DNA of 41,000 bases, taken from Acidobacteriota bacterium. Lineage in GTDB: Bacteria; Acidobacteriota; UBA6911; RPQK01; JAJDTT01. The translations under genes were made by a program, and so were the position numbers. The notes under the pieces were generated by a model. That model worked only from the letters and a program-made list of their open reading frames with translations, searched no databases and was not told where the DNA came from. This document shows, one piece after another, positions 21,972 to 29,796 of this stretch (the first letter of the stretch is position 1; every line of letters starts with the position of its first letter). Location of the stretch: contig JAJDTT010000015.1 in NCBI GenBank assembly GCA_022827025.1, forward strand, positions 1-41,000, in the 5' to 3' direction.

Positions 21972-22199
21972 CTAGTTGACGAGCTGTCCGCACATCCCCC
22001 GCTGGGGCGCTCCACAGCCGCAAGGGCCGGTCTCCTTGAGGGCGGATTCCATGGACCCGCCGCCGACTGCGAATGAGGAGAAGAGCTGCTCGAAGCGGTC
22101 TCCGCTGCAACTGGGACACTCGATGTCGTCTTGGGCGCCCAGGACGATCTGCTCGAAATGAGTGTCGCAGTCCAGACAGCGGTATTCATAAATCGGCAT
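21972..22199 (-). CDS. FmdB-family zinc-ribbon protein
   Basis: The product has 75 residues from the ATG at 22199 and starts MPIYEYRCLDCDTHFEQ, the hallmark of the FmdB family. Cys pairs CLDC and CPSC form the zinc ribbon. The C-terminal part (SGPCGCGAPQRGMC-like) has extra cysteines, as often seen. It is a putative regulatory or chaperone-like protein; the family's role is poorly defined. It lies between the citrate synthase and nadA genes with short gaps. A TATACT box at 22211-22206, six bases before the ATG, may be a weak internal promoter. Confidence 0.9.
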   Translation of the reverse strand: MPIYEYRCLDCDTHFEQIVLGAQDDIECPSCSGDRFEQLFSSFAVGGGSMESALKETGPCGCGAPQRGMCGQLVN

Positions 22200-22227
22200 C
22201 GGACCAGTATACCGCAACTGCCGGGAG

Positions 22228-23514
22228 TCAAGAAGGTGCGACTGGCGAGGATTTCCGGACCGGGACGTCCCTCACCGGAGGCCCCTCGTAGATCTGCCGC
22301 GGCCGGGCGATCTTCTGTTCCCGGTCCCGCGCCAACTCCTCCCATTGAGTCAGCCAGCCGGCCGTCCTGGCCAGGGCGAAGAGGACGGTGGACATGGAAG
22401 GCGGGAAACCGAGAGCCTGGTAGATCAGGCCGGAATAGAAGTCGACGTTGGGATAGAGCTTCCGCGAGATGAAGTAGTCGTCCTGCAGCGCGATCCTCTC
22501 CAGCTCCAGCGCCACGTCCAGCAGAGGATCCGACCCGGTGACCTCGAAGACCTCGTGGGCCAATTGTTTGATGATCTTGGCCCTGGGATCGTAGTTCTTG
22601 TAGATGCGGTGTCCGAAGCCCATGAGGCGGAGTTCGCCTTCCTTCACCCTCTGCACGTGTCCGGGCACCCGGTCCTTGGACCCGATTCCCTCCAGCATCC
22701 GGATGACCGCTTCGTTGGCTCCTCCATGCAGGGGGCCGGACAACGCGCCGATGGCGGCCGCCGTCGTCAGATACGGGTCGCACTGGGAGCTGCCGACGCC
22801 TCTCATGGCGCTGGTGCTGCAGTTTTGCTCGTGGTCGGCATGGAGGATTAAGAGGGCATCCATTGCCTTTTCGACCACCGGCTCAGGCACCTGGTCGAAC
22901 GCCATCTGCAGAAAGGTTCCGGCGTACGAGAGTCCGCGCGCGGGCTGTGTCGGGGGCAAGCCCTGGAGGCGGCGGAAAACCTGGGCCGACAGGGCCGTGA
23001 CCTGAGCCAGAAGCCGATGGATCTGGAGCAGGCGCACCTGCGGGTCCAGCACGGAACGGCCTTCAGGATAGAAGTTGGAGAGAGAGGCCACCGCCGTCGC
23101 CAGCATGGCCATGGGAAATCCTCCGGGAGGGAAGCTCCGAATCAACTGAAGGACAGCCGGCGGCAACTCGATATGTTTCCGGATGTCGTCACTCCATTGC
23201 CGGAACTCGGCTTCGTTCGGAAGCTCCCCGTACAGGAGCAGATACGCCACCTCCAAGTGGCTGTGCTCCCCCACCAGTTGCTCGATGGGGTAGCCGCGAT
23301 AGCGCAGGATGCCCTTGTCTCCGTCGATGTAGGTGATGGTGCTCCGGCAGGATGCCGTGTTGAGGAAGGAGGGATCATAGGCCATGAGACCGAAGTCGTC
23401 CTCCGACGCCTTGATCTGGCGCAGTTCTATGGCGCGAATCGTACCGTCCGAAACAGCCAGCTCGTACTGTTTCCCGGTCCGGTTATCGGTAATGGATAGG
23501 CTCTCGTCGGGCAT
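22228..23514 (-). CDS. gltA: citrate synthase (type II-like)
   Basis: The product has 428 residues, matching hexameric bacterial citrate synthases. Residues include GILRYRGYPIEQL near 68-80, the HADHEQNCSTSAMR block, the catalytic histidine in GALSGPLHGGANEAV, GFGHRIYKNYDPRA and the catalytic aspartate in YPNVDFYSGLIY. It condenses acetyl-CoA and oxaloacetate, the entry step of the TCA cycle. AAGG lies about eight bases before the ATG. It heads the minus-strand operon with FmdB, NadA, two amino-acid enzymes and a redoxin, and has a consensus-like promoter at 23634-23662. Confidence 0.97.
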   Translation of the reverse strand: MPDESLSITDNRTGKQYELAVSDGTIRAIELRQIKASEDDFGLMAYDPSFLNTASCRSTITYIDGDKGILRYRGYPIEQLVGEHSHLEVAYLLLYGELPNEAEFRQWSDDIRKHIELPPAVLQLIRSFPPGGFPMAMLATAVASLSNFYPEGRSVLDPQVRLLQIHRLLAQVTALSAQVFRRLQGLPPTQPARGLSYAGTFLQMAFDQVPEPVVEKAMDALLILHADHEQNCSTSAMRGVGSSQCDPYLTTAAAIGALSGPLHGGANEAVIRMLEGIGSKDRVPGHVQRVKEGELRLMGFGHRIYKNYDPRAKIIKQLAHEVFEVTGSDPLLDVALELERIALQDDYFISRKLYPNVDFYSGLIYQALGFPPSMSTVLFALARTAGWLTQWEELARDREQKIARPRQIYEGPPVRDVPVRKSSPVAPS

Positions 23515-23633
23515 GCTGGATTACCTTTTGGCAGGTACGGGTATTGATCTGAAGAGACGCTCACGAGTCGGTCGAGCCTGGGGAATCCGCCGCCCGGTTG
23601 TGCGCTCTGTTTCTCCTTCCGGAACGAGGCTAT

Positions 23634-23662
23634 AGGATAGCCAACGGCAAGGCGAAACTCAA
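23634..23662 (-). promoter_or_regulatory. sigma70-like promoter of gltA operon
   Basis: On the minus strand TTGAGT (23662-23657) and TATCCT (23639-23634) are 17 bases apart, each matching four of six consensus bases. The predicted leader to the ATG is about 110 bases. Confidence 0.5.
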
Positions 23663-23702
23663 TGAGCCTCACTCCTCCTCTTCCTGTTAGACTGGCGGCG
23701 GG

Positions 23703-24359
23703 ATGAATCGGTCTGCCGTCCCTCTCGACCCTCAACCGGCTGCCCGGTCCTTGCCGGGGCGGGTCAGCCCGTCATTCTCGATCCACCTGTTGAAGATCGG
23801 CTTTCCAATCGCGTTTCTTCTCGTTTCCATGCCGGCTCTGGAAGGGGGACGGACGCTGCGCATCAGGGGTCTGGACTATTCCTTTCTGGTGACCGAACCA
23901 TCGGGCTGGACCATCGACGTGGGGTCGGCGATTCAGGTCGCCAACTTCGTCATGCACCCGGAGGGGACTCACTGGAGAGAGGCCGATGTCGTCGCCTTCT
24001 CCCGGTTCTTCCCCAGGAATCAGGATGAGGACCTGGAGAATTTCCTGCAGTCCGAACTGGCCGGGCAGGAGGTGCTCTGTCCGAAACTGGAGATCAGTGA
24101 CCTGCATTTGGACCTGGAACTGAATCCTGAGACGCGCGAACGGCCCAGATTCGTGGCCAAATCGTGTGCCTGCCCCGGCGGCAAGCAGGAAGTCGTCGCC
24201 TTTACCGAAGTCACGGACTACTTCGTCATCTTCGTCCTGTCGGCTCGCGACGAGTCGTCGGTTTCCCAAGCGCTTCCCACTTTCCAGCAGTTGATCTCGT
24301 CGTTCCGCTGGCTGGGCCGGCCTCGATCCGCCGTCGAATCGCCCAGATCCAATCCGTAG
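23703..24359 (+). CDS. secreted or membrane-anchored hypothetical protein, 218 aa
   Basis: I do not recognise a family. The ATG at 23703 gives a 28-residue N-terminal stretch rich in Pro/Arg, then a hydrophobic segment (LLKIGFPIAFLLVSMPAL, about 29-47), so it is probably exported with a long signal anchor. The mature domain of about 165 residues has one Cys-x-Cys pair (KSCACPGG) and no known catalytic motif. It is divergent from gltA and upstream of rplU, with its own 140-base gap. A shorter product starting at a TTG or GTG nearer the hydrophobic segment is possible. Confidence 0.6.
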   Translation: MNRSAVPLDPQPAARSLPGRVSPSFSIHLLKIGFPIAFLLVSMPALEGGRTLRIRGLDYSFLVTEPSGWTIDVGSAIQVANFVMHPEGTHWREADVVAFSRFFPRNQDEDLENFLQSELAGQEVLCPKLEISDLHLDLELNPETRERPRFVAKSCACPGGKQEVVAFTEVTDYFVIFVLSARDESSVSQALPTFQQLISSFRWLGRPRSAVESPRSNP

Positions 24360-24436
24360 GGTGAGATCCACGCCAGGCGGCCGGGAAAAACCGGCACGGG
24401 CGGCTGCCGGCGGGGCACCTCGCGGGGGGTGGATTT

Positions 24437-24464
24437 TTGACAGGATGGGGTTGGCAAATATACT
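24437..24464 (+). promoter_or_regulatory. strong sigma70-like promoter of the rplU-rpmA operon
   Basis: TTGACA (24437-24442, perfect) and TATACT (24459-24464) are 16 bases apart. The leader to the rplU TTG is about 30 bases. This is the best promoter in the window and fits highly expressed ribosomal protein genes. Confidence 0.8.
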
Positions 24465-24501
24465 ATGCACCTTCTGAAAACGTGGATTCGGGAGAATCGG
24501 T

Positions 24502-24837
24502 TTGTACGCAATCATTCGCAGCGGCGGGAAACAGTACCGGGTCGCCGAAGGGGATCGGGTCCGGCTGGAGCGCATCGCCGGAGAGGTGGGCGACGAGGTC
24601 AGTCTGAAGGACGTGTTGTTGGTCGGCCATGCCGACTCCACCCGGGTCGGCACCCCGTCTCTGAATGACGTCCGCGTCACCGGGACCATCGTCGAGCAGG
24701 GTAAGGACCGCAAGATCACGGTCTTCAAGTTCAAACGCCGCAAGATGTATCGACGCAAGCAAGGTCATCGCCAGCGCTTCACCGAAGTGGAGATCGGGCC
24801 GATTCGGATCGCGGGAGAGGGCACGGACCAGGAGTAG
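24502..24837 (+). CDS. rplU: 50S ribosomal protein L21
   Basis: The product has 111 residues, starting [17 protein letters not shown] after a TTG at 24502; GGGAG lies six bases upstream and no ATG fits. The C-terminus carries the typical basic block ([19 protein letters not shown]). L21 binds 23S rRNA near domain V and partners with L20. It is followed by rpmA after 5 bases, the near-universal order. The TTG start of a ribosomal protein is unusual and may limit its rate. Confidence 0.96.
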   Translation: MYAIIRSGGKQYRVAEGDRVRLERIAGEVGDEVSLKDVLLVGHADSTRVGTPSLNDVRVTGTIVEQGKDRKITVFKFKRRKMYRRKQGHRQRFTEVEIGPIRIAGEGTDQE

Positions 24838-24842
24838 ATGCC

Positions 24843-25094
24843 ATGGCACACAAGAAGGGTTTGGGCAGCTCTCGAAACGGCCGGGACAGCCATTCCAAGC
24901 GTCTCGGCGTCAAGCGATTCGACGGCCAGTTGGTGACGGCCGGCTCTATTCTGGTCCGCCAGCGGGGAACGCCCATCAAGCCCGGGAACAATGTGGGCCG
25001 GGGCCGCGATGACACCCTTTTCGCCCTCACGACCGGGAAAGTCCGGTTCCAGCGCCGGGGACGGCTGGGGCGGTTCGTCCACATTATCAGCTAG
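24843..25094 (+). CDS. rpmA: 50S ribosomal protein L27
   Basis: The product has 83 residues and begins [16 protein letters not shown], then [13 protein letters not shown]; the residue after KKG is Leu rather than the usual Gly. The N-terminal tail reaches the peptidyl-transferase centre. The end is [11 protein letters not shown], a little shorter than many orthologues. A strong hairpin begins at its stop codon. Confidence 0.96.
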   Translation: MAHKKGLGSSRNGRDSHSKRLGVKRFDGQLVTAGSILVRQRGTPIKPGNNVGRGRDDTLFALTTGKVRFQRRGRLGRFVHIIS

Positions 25095-25133
25095 GAGTCT
25101 GCGCGGTAGATCAATTTCTGCCGCGCAGGCTCC
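25094..25133 (+). terminator. 13-bp hairpin after rpmA (terminator-like or attenuating)
   Basis: GGAGTCTGCGCGG (25094-25106) and CCGCGCAGGCTCC (25121-25133) pair with a single T-G wobble across a 14-base AT-rich loop. There is no downstream T-run, so a classical intrinsic terminator is doubtful. It could instead stabilise the upstream ribosomal mRNA or reduce read-through into obg, which starts 61 bases further on. Confidence 0.55.
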
Positions 25134-25194
25134 AAGCCCGCAGAATTTCGGAGACCGGCCCCTGGGCAGGCTCCTGGATCTCCACTTTGCGTGC

Positions 25195-26196
25195 ATGTTT
25201 CTGGACCACACCAGAGTTTTCGTCAAGGCTGGTGACGGGGGAAACGGTTGCCTGGCATTCCGCCGGGAGAAGTTCGTTCCCCGGGGAGGACCCAGCGGCG
25301 GCGACGGAGGCGATGGGGGAAACGTCTACTTCCGCAGCACCAACCATCTGAACACCCTGCTGCCGTTTCGCTACAAGCGGGAGTTCCGAGCCGGCAGCGG
25401 TTCTCCCGGGTCCGGCTCCCAGCGGCATGGGAAGAACGGCAAGGACCTGGTCATCGATCTCCCCGTCGGAACGCAGATCTATCTCGAGAGCACGCGCGAG
25501 CTCCTGTACGACCTGGACCAGCCGGGTCTCAATCGCCTGGTGGCCAAGGGCGGCCGGGGGGGACGCGGCAACGCGGCCTTCGCCACGTCCACCAACCAGG
25601 CTCCCAGAAGGTGGGAAGCCGGGCGGGCGGGGGAGGAGAAGCACCTCCTCCTGGAGCTCAAGGTGCTGGCCGACGTCGGGCTGGTCGGACTCCCCAACGC
25701 GGGAAAATCGACTCTGATCTCGGTGATCTCCTCGGCTCGCCCCAAGATCGCGGACTATCCTTTCACCACTCTGACGCCCAATCTGGGAACGGTTTCTCTG
25801 GGAGATTTCAAGACCTGCGTCGTCGCCGACGTCCCGGGCCTGATCAGGGGCGCCCACGAGGGTCACGGTCTGGGCGACCAGTTTCTGAGGCACATCGAAC
25901 GTTGCCGGTTCCTGCTCCATCTCGTGGACGTCACCGACTTCGGTCCGGAGAATCCCGTCATTGCCGTGCAGACGGTTCAGGAGGAGCTGCAGGCCTATGG
26001 AGCCGACCTGCCGGCCAAGCCTCATATGGTGGCGGCCTCGAAGATGGATGCCGCCAACCCGGCGAAGGTGAAAAGACTCCAGGAGTACTGTTCCCGGCAA
26101 GGTGTCCCTTTTGGCCGCATTTCGGCGGTCCGGGGTGACGGAATCCTGGAATTGAAACGGTCGTTGGCTGAGCATTTGGGAGCCATCAAGGGTTGA
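25195..26196 (+). CDS. obg: GTPase Obg (CgtA), short form
   Basis: The product has 333 residues from the ATG at 25195. The glycine-rich Obg N-terminal domain (VKAGDGGNGCLAFRREKF, then RGGPSGGDGGDGG) covers ~1-155, followed by the G domain: G1 GLPNAGKSTL, G2/switch FTTLTPNLG, G3 ADVPGLI, and ASKMD in place of NKxD for G4. The C-terminal OCT domain of Firmicutes is absent, as usual in Gram-negative groups. It is a ribosome-associated GTPase in 50S assembly and stress control. Weak ribosome site. It overlaps nadD by 4 bases (TTGA). Confidence 0.96.
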   Translation: MFLDHTRVFVKAGDGGNGCLAFRREKFVPRGGPSGGDGGDGGNVYFRSTNHLNTLLPFRYKREFRAGSGSPGSGSQRHGKNGKDLVIDLPVGTQIYLESTRELLYDLDQPGLNRLVAKGGRGGRGNAAFATSTNQAPRRWEAGRAGEEKHLLLELKVLADVGLVGLPNAGKSTLISVISSARPKIADYPFTTLTPNLGTVSLGDFKTCVVADVPGLIRGAHEGHGLGDQFLRHIERCRFLLHLVDVTDFGPENPVIAVQTVQEELQAYGADLPAKPHMVAASKMDAANPAKVKRLQEYCSRQGVPFGRISAVRGDGILELKRSLAEHLGAIKG

Positions 26197-26855
26197 GGGT
26201 CGGGATCTACGGGGGCACCTTCGACCCGGTCCACCGGGGGCATACGTATATCGCCCACCAGGTTCGGCGCCGGCTGGCGCTGGACCGGGTCCTCCTGATG
26301 GTGTCCCGTCTGCCGCCCCACAAGCCGCGGAACGGAGTGGCCGCCCGGCATCACCGGCTTGCCATGGTGGCGCTGGAGACCCTGAAAGAGTCCCACCTGT
26401 ACGCTTCCGGCTTCGAGCTCAGGCGCCGCGGACCCAGCTACACCGTCCGGACCATGGCGCTCTTGCGCGAGAGCTACCCCGGCCACCGCTTCTGCTTCAT
26501 CGGCGGCAGCGACTCGTTGCGGGACATCCATATCTGGAAGGACTATTCGGCGCTGTTGCGGGACAACTGCTGTGTCTTCGTGCAGCGAGTGGGAGCACGG
26601 GTCGATGCCGCCCATTTCCCCGGAATTCGGCTGGAGAGGCTGACGTCGAGAGGTTCCTCAAGTCCGGAGATCCGCCCCGGAAACACCTTCCTGGTGGACA
26701 TCGGGGCGCCCGACATCAGCTCGAGCCAGGTCCGGGAGAGCCTTGCCGGAAGGGGCCGTCCCCTTTCCGGCCAGATTTCGTCCAAGGTTTTGCAGTACAT
26801 ACGGAAGTACCACCTCTATGAAGACAACACGAGAATTGCTGACCCTGGTCTGTGA
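26193..26855 (+). CDS. nadD: nicotinate-nucleotide adenylyltransferase
   Basis: The product has 220 residues, starting TTG at 26193 (RVGIYGGTFDPVHRGH). HRGH is the HxGH nucleotidyl-transfer motif, GGSDSLRDIHIWKDY follows, and the C-terminal SSSQVRESLAGRG is the ISSTxIR-like motif. It converts nicotinate mononucleotide and ATP to deamido-NAD. It is coupled to the upstream obg through the TTGA overlap, and its end overlaps rsfS by 38 bases. It joins the nadA gene of this window in NAD synthesis, although they are in separate operons. Confidence 0.95.
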   Translation: MRVGIYGGTFDPVHRGHTYIAHQVRRRLALDRVLLMVSRLPPHKPRNGVAARHHRLAMVALETLKESHLYASGFELRRRGPSYTVRTMALLRESYPGHRFCFIGGSDSLRDIHIWKDYSALLRDNCCVFVQRVGARVDAAHFPGIRLERLTSRGSSSPEIRPGNTFLVDIGAPDISSSQVRESLAGRGRPLSGQISSKVLQYIRKYHLYEDNTRIADPGL

Positions 26856-27174
26856 GTCGATTCAAGAAAAGAAGGGAGAGGACGTCCTGGTCGTGGACAT
26901 CTCCGAGATCTCGTCCTTCACCGACTTCTTCGTGATCTGCCAGGGGAGCAACCAGCGACAGAATCAGGCGATCTGCGACGAGATCCGGCACCGCCTGAGG
27001 AACCAGGAGAAGGTCAGGCCCACCCATATCGAGGGGTACGAGGGGGGCGAGTGGATTCTCCTGGACTACCTGGACTTCGTGGTCCACATCTTCTCGCTGC
27101 GTGCGCGAGCCTTCTACCAATTGGAGAAACTGTGGGGCGACGGCCGGATGCTGGCGCTCACTCCGCACGCCTGA
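26818..27174 (+). CDS. rsfS: ribosome silencing factor RsfS
   Basis: The product has 118 residues. The ATG at 26818 gives the canonical start (MKTTRELLTLVCESIQEKK); the open frame extends upstream within nadD but adds no family residues. The DUF143 core shows DISEISSFTDFFVIC, then GSNQRQNQAICDEI and the WILLDYLDFVVHIF block. It binds L14 and prevents 30S-50S joining in starvation. The 38-base overlap with nadD is unusually long but consistent with the family start. Confidence 0.95.
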   Translation: MKTTRELLTLVCESIQEKKGEDVLVVDISEISSFTDFFVICQGSNQRQNQAICDEIRHRLRNQEKVRPTHIEGYEGGEWILLDYLDFVVHIFSLRARAFYQLEKLWGDGRMLALTPHA

Positions 27175-27284
27175 TCCCCGGATTTCGGACGTCCGCAGCG
27201 TCCGTCCGCAACCGGCATACCGGAACCTGAACTTTTTGCGGAGCCTGTCGTATATTGAGATACACAAAGTAGTGGAGGTATGGC

Positions 27285-27644
27285 ATGACCCACAGCGACC
27301 TGAACTACTTCAAAAAACAGCTCCTGGAAAAGAAGACGGAACTCATCGACGTCGTCCACAAGACCGAGAGTTACGGCCGGGAGATGGACAGCGAAGCCGA
27401 GGCCATGGACATGGCGGATCGGGCCTCCAAGTCCTACGCCAAGGAGTTCATGTTCAGCCTCAGCAACCTGGAACGGCAGATGATCATCCTGGTTGAGGAG
27501 GCCCTGGATCGAATCCAGGAAGGCTCTTACGGTGTATGCTCCCACTGTGGCGAAACCGTGGGGCGCCGGCGGCTGGAGGCTGTGCCCTGGGCACTTCTCT
27601 GCGTCCAATGTCAGGAACTCAAGGAGTCGGGTCGGCTCGCCTGA
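27285..27644 (+). CDS. DksA/TraR-family zinc-finger transcription regulator
   Basis: The product has 119 residues with GGAGG six bases before the ATG. The N-terminal coiled coil (FKKQLLEKKTELIDVVHK, then the acidic AEAMDMADRASK) is followed by a four-cysteine zinc finger, CSHCGETVGRRRLEAV and LCVQC, typical of DksA. It enters the secondary channel of RNA polymerase and modulates initiation, often with ppGpp. Shorter than E. coli DksA (151 aa) but a common size in other phyla. The 110-base gap upstream has a small GGACG/CGTCC hairpin. It is followed by comF-like gene 64 bases downstream. Confidence 0.9.
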   Translation: MTHSDLNYFKKQLLEKKTELIDVVHKTESYGREMDSEAEAMDMADRASKSYAKEFMFSLSNLERQMIILVEEALDRIQEGSYGVCSHCGETVGRRRLEAVPWALLCVQCQELKESGRLA

Positions 27645-27707
27645 CGCGCCTCCTGGGGAATTCCCAACTCTCGTCGCAGGTTTTCCGGGCCAGACGTTCC
27701 AGTCAGT

Positions 27708-28703
27708 GTGTCTTCCGGTCCGGAACCCAGATCCGACGAGGCAGGGGCCAAGGTTCCGGAGCGCTCCCGGCGGACTCTGAGCGCGCGGCTCTTCCAGGTC
27801 CTCCAGGTCCTCTTTTTTCCCCAAAGCTGTGTCCTGTGCGGCCGCTGGGTCGCCAATCCGGATGCCAGTCCCCTTTGCGCCGAATGCTTCCTGCAACTGC
27901 CCCGGTTCCGGAGCAGCCTCTGCCCGATATGTGGCGTGCCCGCACCGGCCGGGGACTTGCCGTTTCCGAATCGGGAGACCGATCCCGGGGCTCCGGGACC
28001 CTGCCCGTCCTGCCGGGGGCAGCGAACCTTCCATCACTCGACCCAGGCGTGGGGTCCGTACGCCGGAACCCTGAGAGAGCTGATCCATCGCTTCAAGTTC
28101 TCCAGCCACCGCCGCCTGGCCCATCCTCTGGCCACGCTGCTCGAGAGAGCCTACGAGGCGCGGCCCGACCCCTTCTCCCCTTCCTGCCTGGTGCCGGTCC
28201 CTTCCCATCCGCGGCGCCGGAGAAAACGGGGATTCGACCAGACGCTCCTCCTGACGCGGACCCTGGGCCGAAGACTGGACCTTCCCGTGTTCCCGGGCCT
28301 TCGCAGGTCGCGTCCGACCCTGCCCCAGTTCGGTCTCGACTCGAAGGCCCGAAGGAGGAACGTGCGCAACGCCTTCCGGCTCCGGCAGGCGCGCCGGCTG
28401 AAGGGACAGGATCTCGTCCTGGTGGACGACATCCTCACCACGGGCGCCACCTCCCGCGAGATTTGCAAGGTCCTCAAGCGGGACGGCCAGGCGGGCCGGA
28501 TCCTGATCCTGACCGTAGCCCGTGTCGTCCAATGGAGCGGCGACTTTTTGGTCGCCGAGGAGCGGCGTGTTTTACGCGGAGCGGCGTCTTTCAGGCGCCG
28601 ACTGGGATCGGCGTCCTTCCGGGCGCCGGGAGCGGCGGCGTGGCGGCGACATCCTTGTCGCCGGGGGAGCGGCGGCATCCCTGCCGCCGACCAGGGGGGG
28701 TAG
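27708..28703 (+). CDS. ComF-family phosphoribosyltransferase-like protein with repeat-derived tail
   Basis: The product has 331 residues from a GTG at 27708. Four CxxC pairs form the zinc ribbon (SCVLCGRW, PLCAECF, LCPICGVP, PCPSCRG). The PRTase domain has the PRPP motif LVLVDDILTTGAT near residue 242 and ends RILILTVAR, where relatives normally stop near residue 272-275. Here the frame runs on into the hairpin-repeat block (28531-28703) and adds about 57 low-complexity residues (SGDFLVAEERRVLRGAASFR, then RRRLGSASFRAPGAAAWRRH). It is related to DNA uptake protein ComFC; its role outside competence is unknown. The start codon is uncertain. Confidence 0.82.
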   Translation: MSSGPEPRSDEAGAKVPERSRRTLSARLFQVLQVLFFPQSCVLCGRWVANPDASPLCAECFLQLPRFRSSLCPICGVPAPAGDLPFPNRETDPGAPGPCPSCRGQRTFHHSTQAWGPYAGTLRELIHRFKFSSHRRLAHPLATLLERAYEARPDPFSPSCLVPVPSHPRRRRKRGFDQTLLLTRTLGRRLDLPVFPGLRRSRPTLPQFGLDSKARRRNVRNAFRLRQARRLKGQDLVLVDDILTTGATSREICKVLKRDGQAGRILILTVARVVQWSGDFLVAEERRVLRGAASFRRRLGSASFRAPGAAAWRRHPCRRGSGGIPAADQGG

Positions 28704-28711
28704 GGGGGGCG
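28531..28711. repeat. hairpin-repeat block 2 (overlapping the 3' end of the ComF-type gene)
   Basis: The modules, in order, are: GGCGAC/GTCGCC with a TTTTTG loop (28540-28556); GGCGTGTTTTACGC; GGCGTCT/AGGCGCC (about 28583-28599); CGGCGTCC/GGGCGCCG; GGCGACA/TGTCGCC (28645-28662); GGCGGCA/TGCCGCC (28671-28687). Each follows an AGCGG-type spacer. The block ends in GGGGGGG TA GGGGGGG (28694-28709), where the ComF-frame stop codon lies. It shares modules and the right-hand G-run/TACACTTC end with the 16.2-16.6 kb block. Confidence 0.85.
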
Positions 28712-28805
28712 GCAGTCCCCTCTTTACACTTCGATTCCACACTTCGTCCCCACCTCCTCCACTGGAGGCTCGCCACGGACCGGTAATAGACTGCCCTGAA
28801 GGAAT

Positions 28806-29756
28806 ATGCGAAAGCACAACGACCGTGGACGGCAGACGCCCCCACTGGCCGAGTGCGTCATCAACGTCAGCGAGGGCCGAGACCAAACCAGTCTCCACGA
28901 TCTGGCCCGGACCGCAAGATCCATCCCTGGCGCTGCCGTGCTCCACTGGGACGCCGACATCGACCACCACCGGACCGTGTTCACCTTGGCGGGCTCGCTT
29001 CCCGGCCTCGAACAGGCCGCGGCCGCACTGTGCCGCCGGGCCGTCGACCTCCTGGACCTTTCCCGCCATCAGGGCGTCCATCCCCGGATCGGCGCCGTGG
29101 ACGTCATTCCGTTCGTGCCCATCCGCGGAGTCTCCATGTCCGACTGCGTCCGGAGCGCTTGCCGCCTGGGAAGGGCCCTGGCGGAAAAGATCCGACTCCC
29201 GGTCTATCTCTATGAACAGGCGGCCACCTCTCGGACGCGAAGATCCCTGGCGAACCTGCGGCAGGGAGGTCTGGAGTCGCTGCGCCGGCGCATGGCCAAG
29301 GACCCGGACTGGGCCCCCGACTTCGGTCCCCCGCGCCCTCATCCGACGGCCGGGGTCAGTTGCGTCGGCGCGCGGGACTACCTGATCGCCTACAACATGT
29401 ACCTCGAAGATCCGGATCCGGCCGCGGCCCGCAAGGTGGCCGCCAGGATCCGGGAACGGGACGGAGGACTGCCCGGCGTCAAGGCGCTGGGGTTGTGGAT
29501 GGCGAGCCGGAACCAGGCGCAGGTCAGCACCAATCTCACCGACTATCGCAGGACTTCCCTGGTCCGGCTCTTCGAGGTGACGGACCGCCATGCCCGCGAA
29601 CTGGGCACCAGGGTCTCCTCCTCGGAGATCGTGGGCCTGGCCCCTCAGGAAGCTCTGGGCAAGGACGCGGGCGCTCGCCTCCGGCTGGAAAACCCGGCTT
29701 CGGAGTCGATTCTGGAAACGCGGATTCGACAGGCTTGGCCCGGAATCCACATTTGA
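28806..29756 (+). CDS. ftcD: glutamate formimidoyltransferase
   Basis: The product has 316 residues with AAGGA just before the ATG. It covers the formiminotransferase N- and C-terminal subdomains (ECVINVSEGRDQTSLHDL, DIDHHRTVFTLAG, HPRIGAVDVIPFVPI, AQVSTNLTDY). It moves the formimino group of formiminoglutamate to tetrahydrofolate, a late step of histidine breakdown. The cyclodeaminase domain of mammalian FTCD is absent. No other histidine-degradation gene (hutH, hutU, hutI) is in the window, so it seems to stand alone. It is convergent with the DUF3830 gene, 40 bases away. Confidence 0.95.
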   Translation: MRKHNDRGRQTPPLAECVINVSEGRDQTSLHDLARTARSIPGAAVLHWDADIDHHRTVFTLAGSLPGLEQAAAALCRRAVDLLDLSRHQGVHPRIGAVDVIPFVPIRGVSMSDCVRSACRLGRALAEKIRLPVYLYEQAATSRTRRSLANLRQGGLESLRRRMAKDPDWAPDFGPPRPHPTAGVSCVGARDYLIAYNMYLEDPDPAAARKVAARIRERDGGLPGVKALGLWMASRNQAQVSTNLTDYRRTSLVRLFEVTDRHARELGTRVSSSEIVGLAPQEALGKDAGARLRLENPASESILETRIRQAWPGIHI

Positions 29757-29796
29757 GGCCGGAGTGCCCGGCAGACGAGATTCTGAATTCCGCCGG

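Noticed and set aside
24465-24668. ATG-started frame just after the rplU promoter -10 box
   Set aside because: No ribosome site, and it overlaps most of rplU in another frame; composition is shadow-like.
27175-27284. Terminator between rsfS and the DksA-type gene
   Set aside because: GGACG/CGTCC and CCGG pairs are short and are not directly followed by a T-run; too weak to list.
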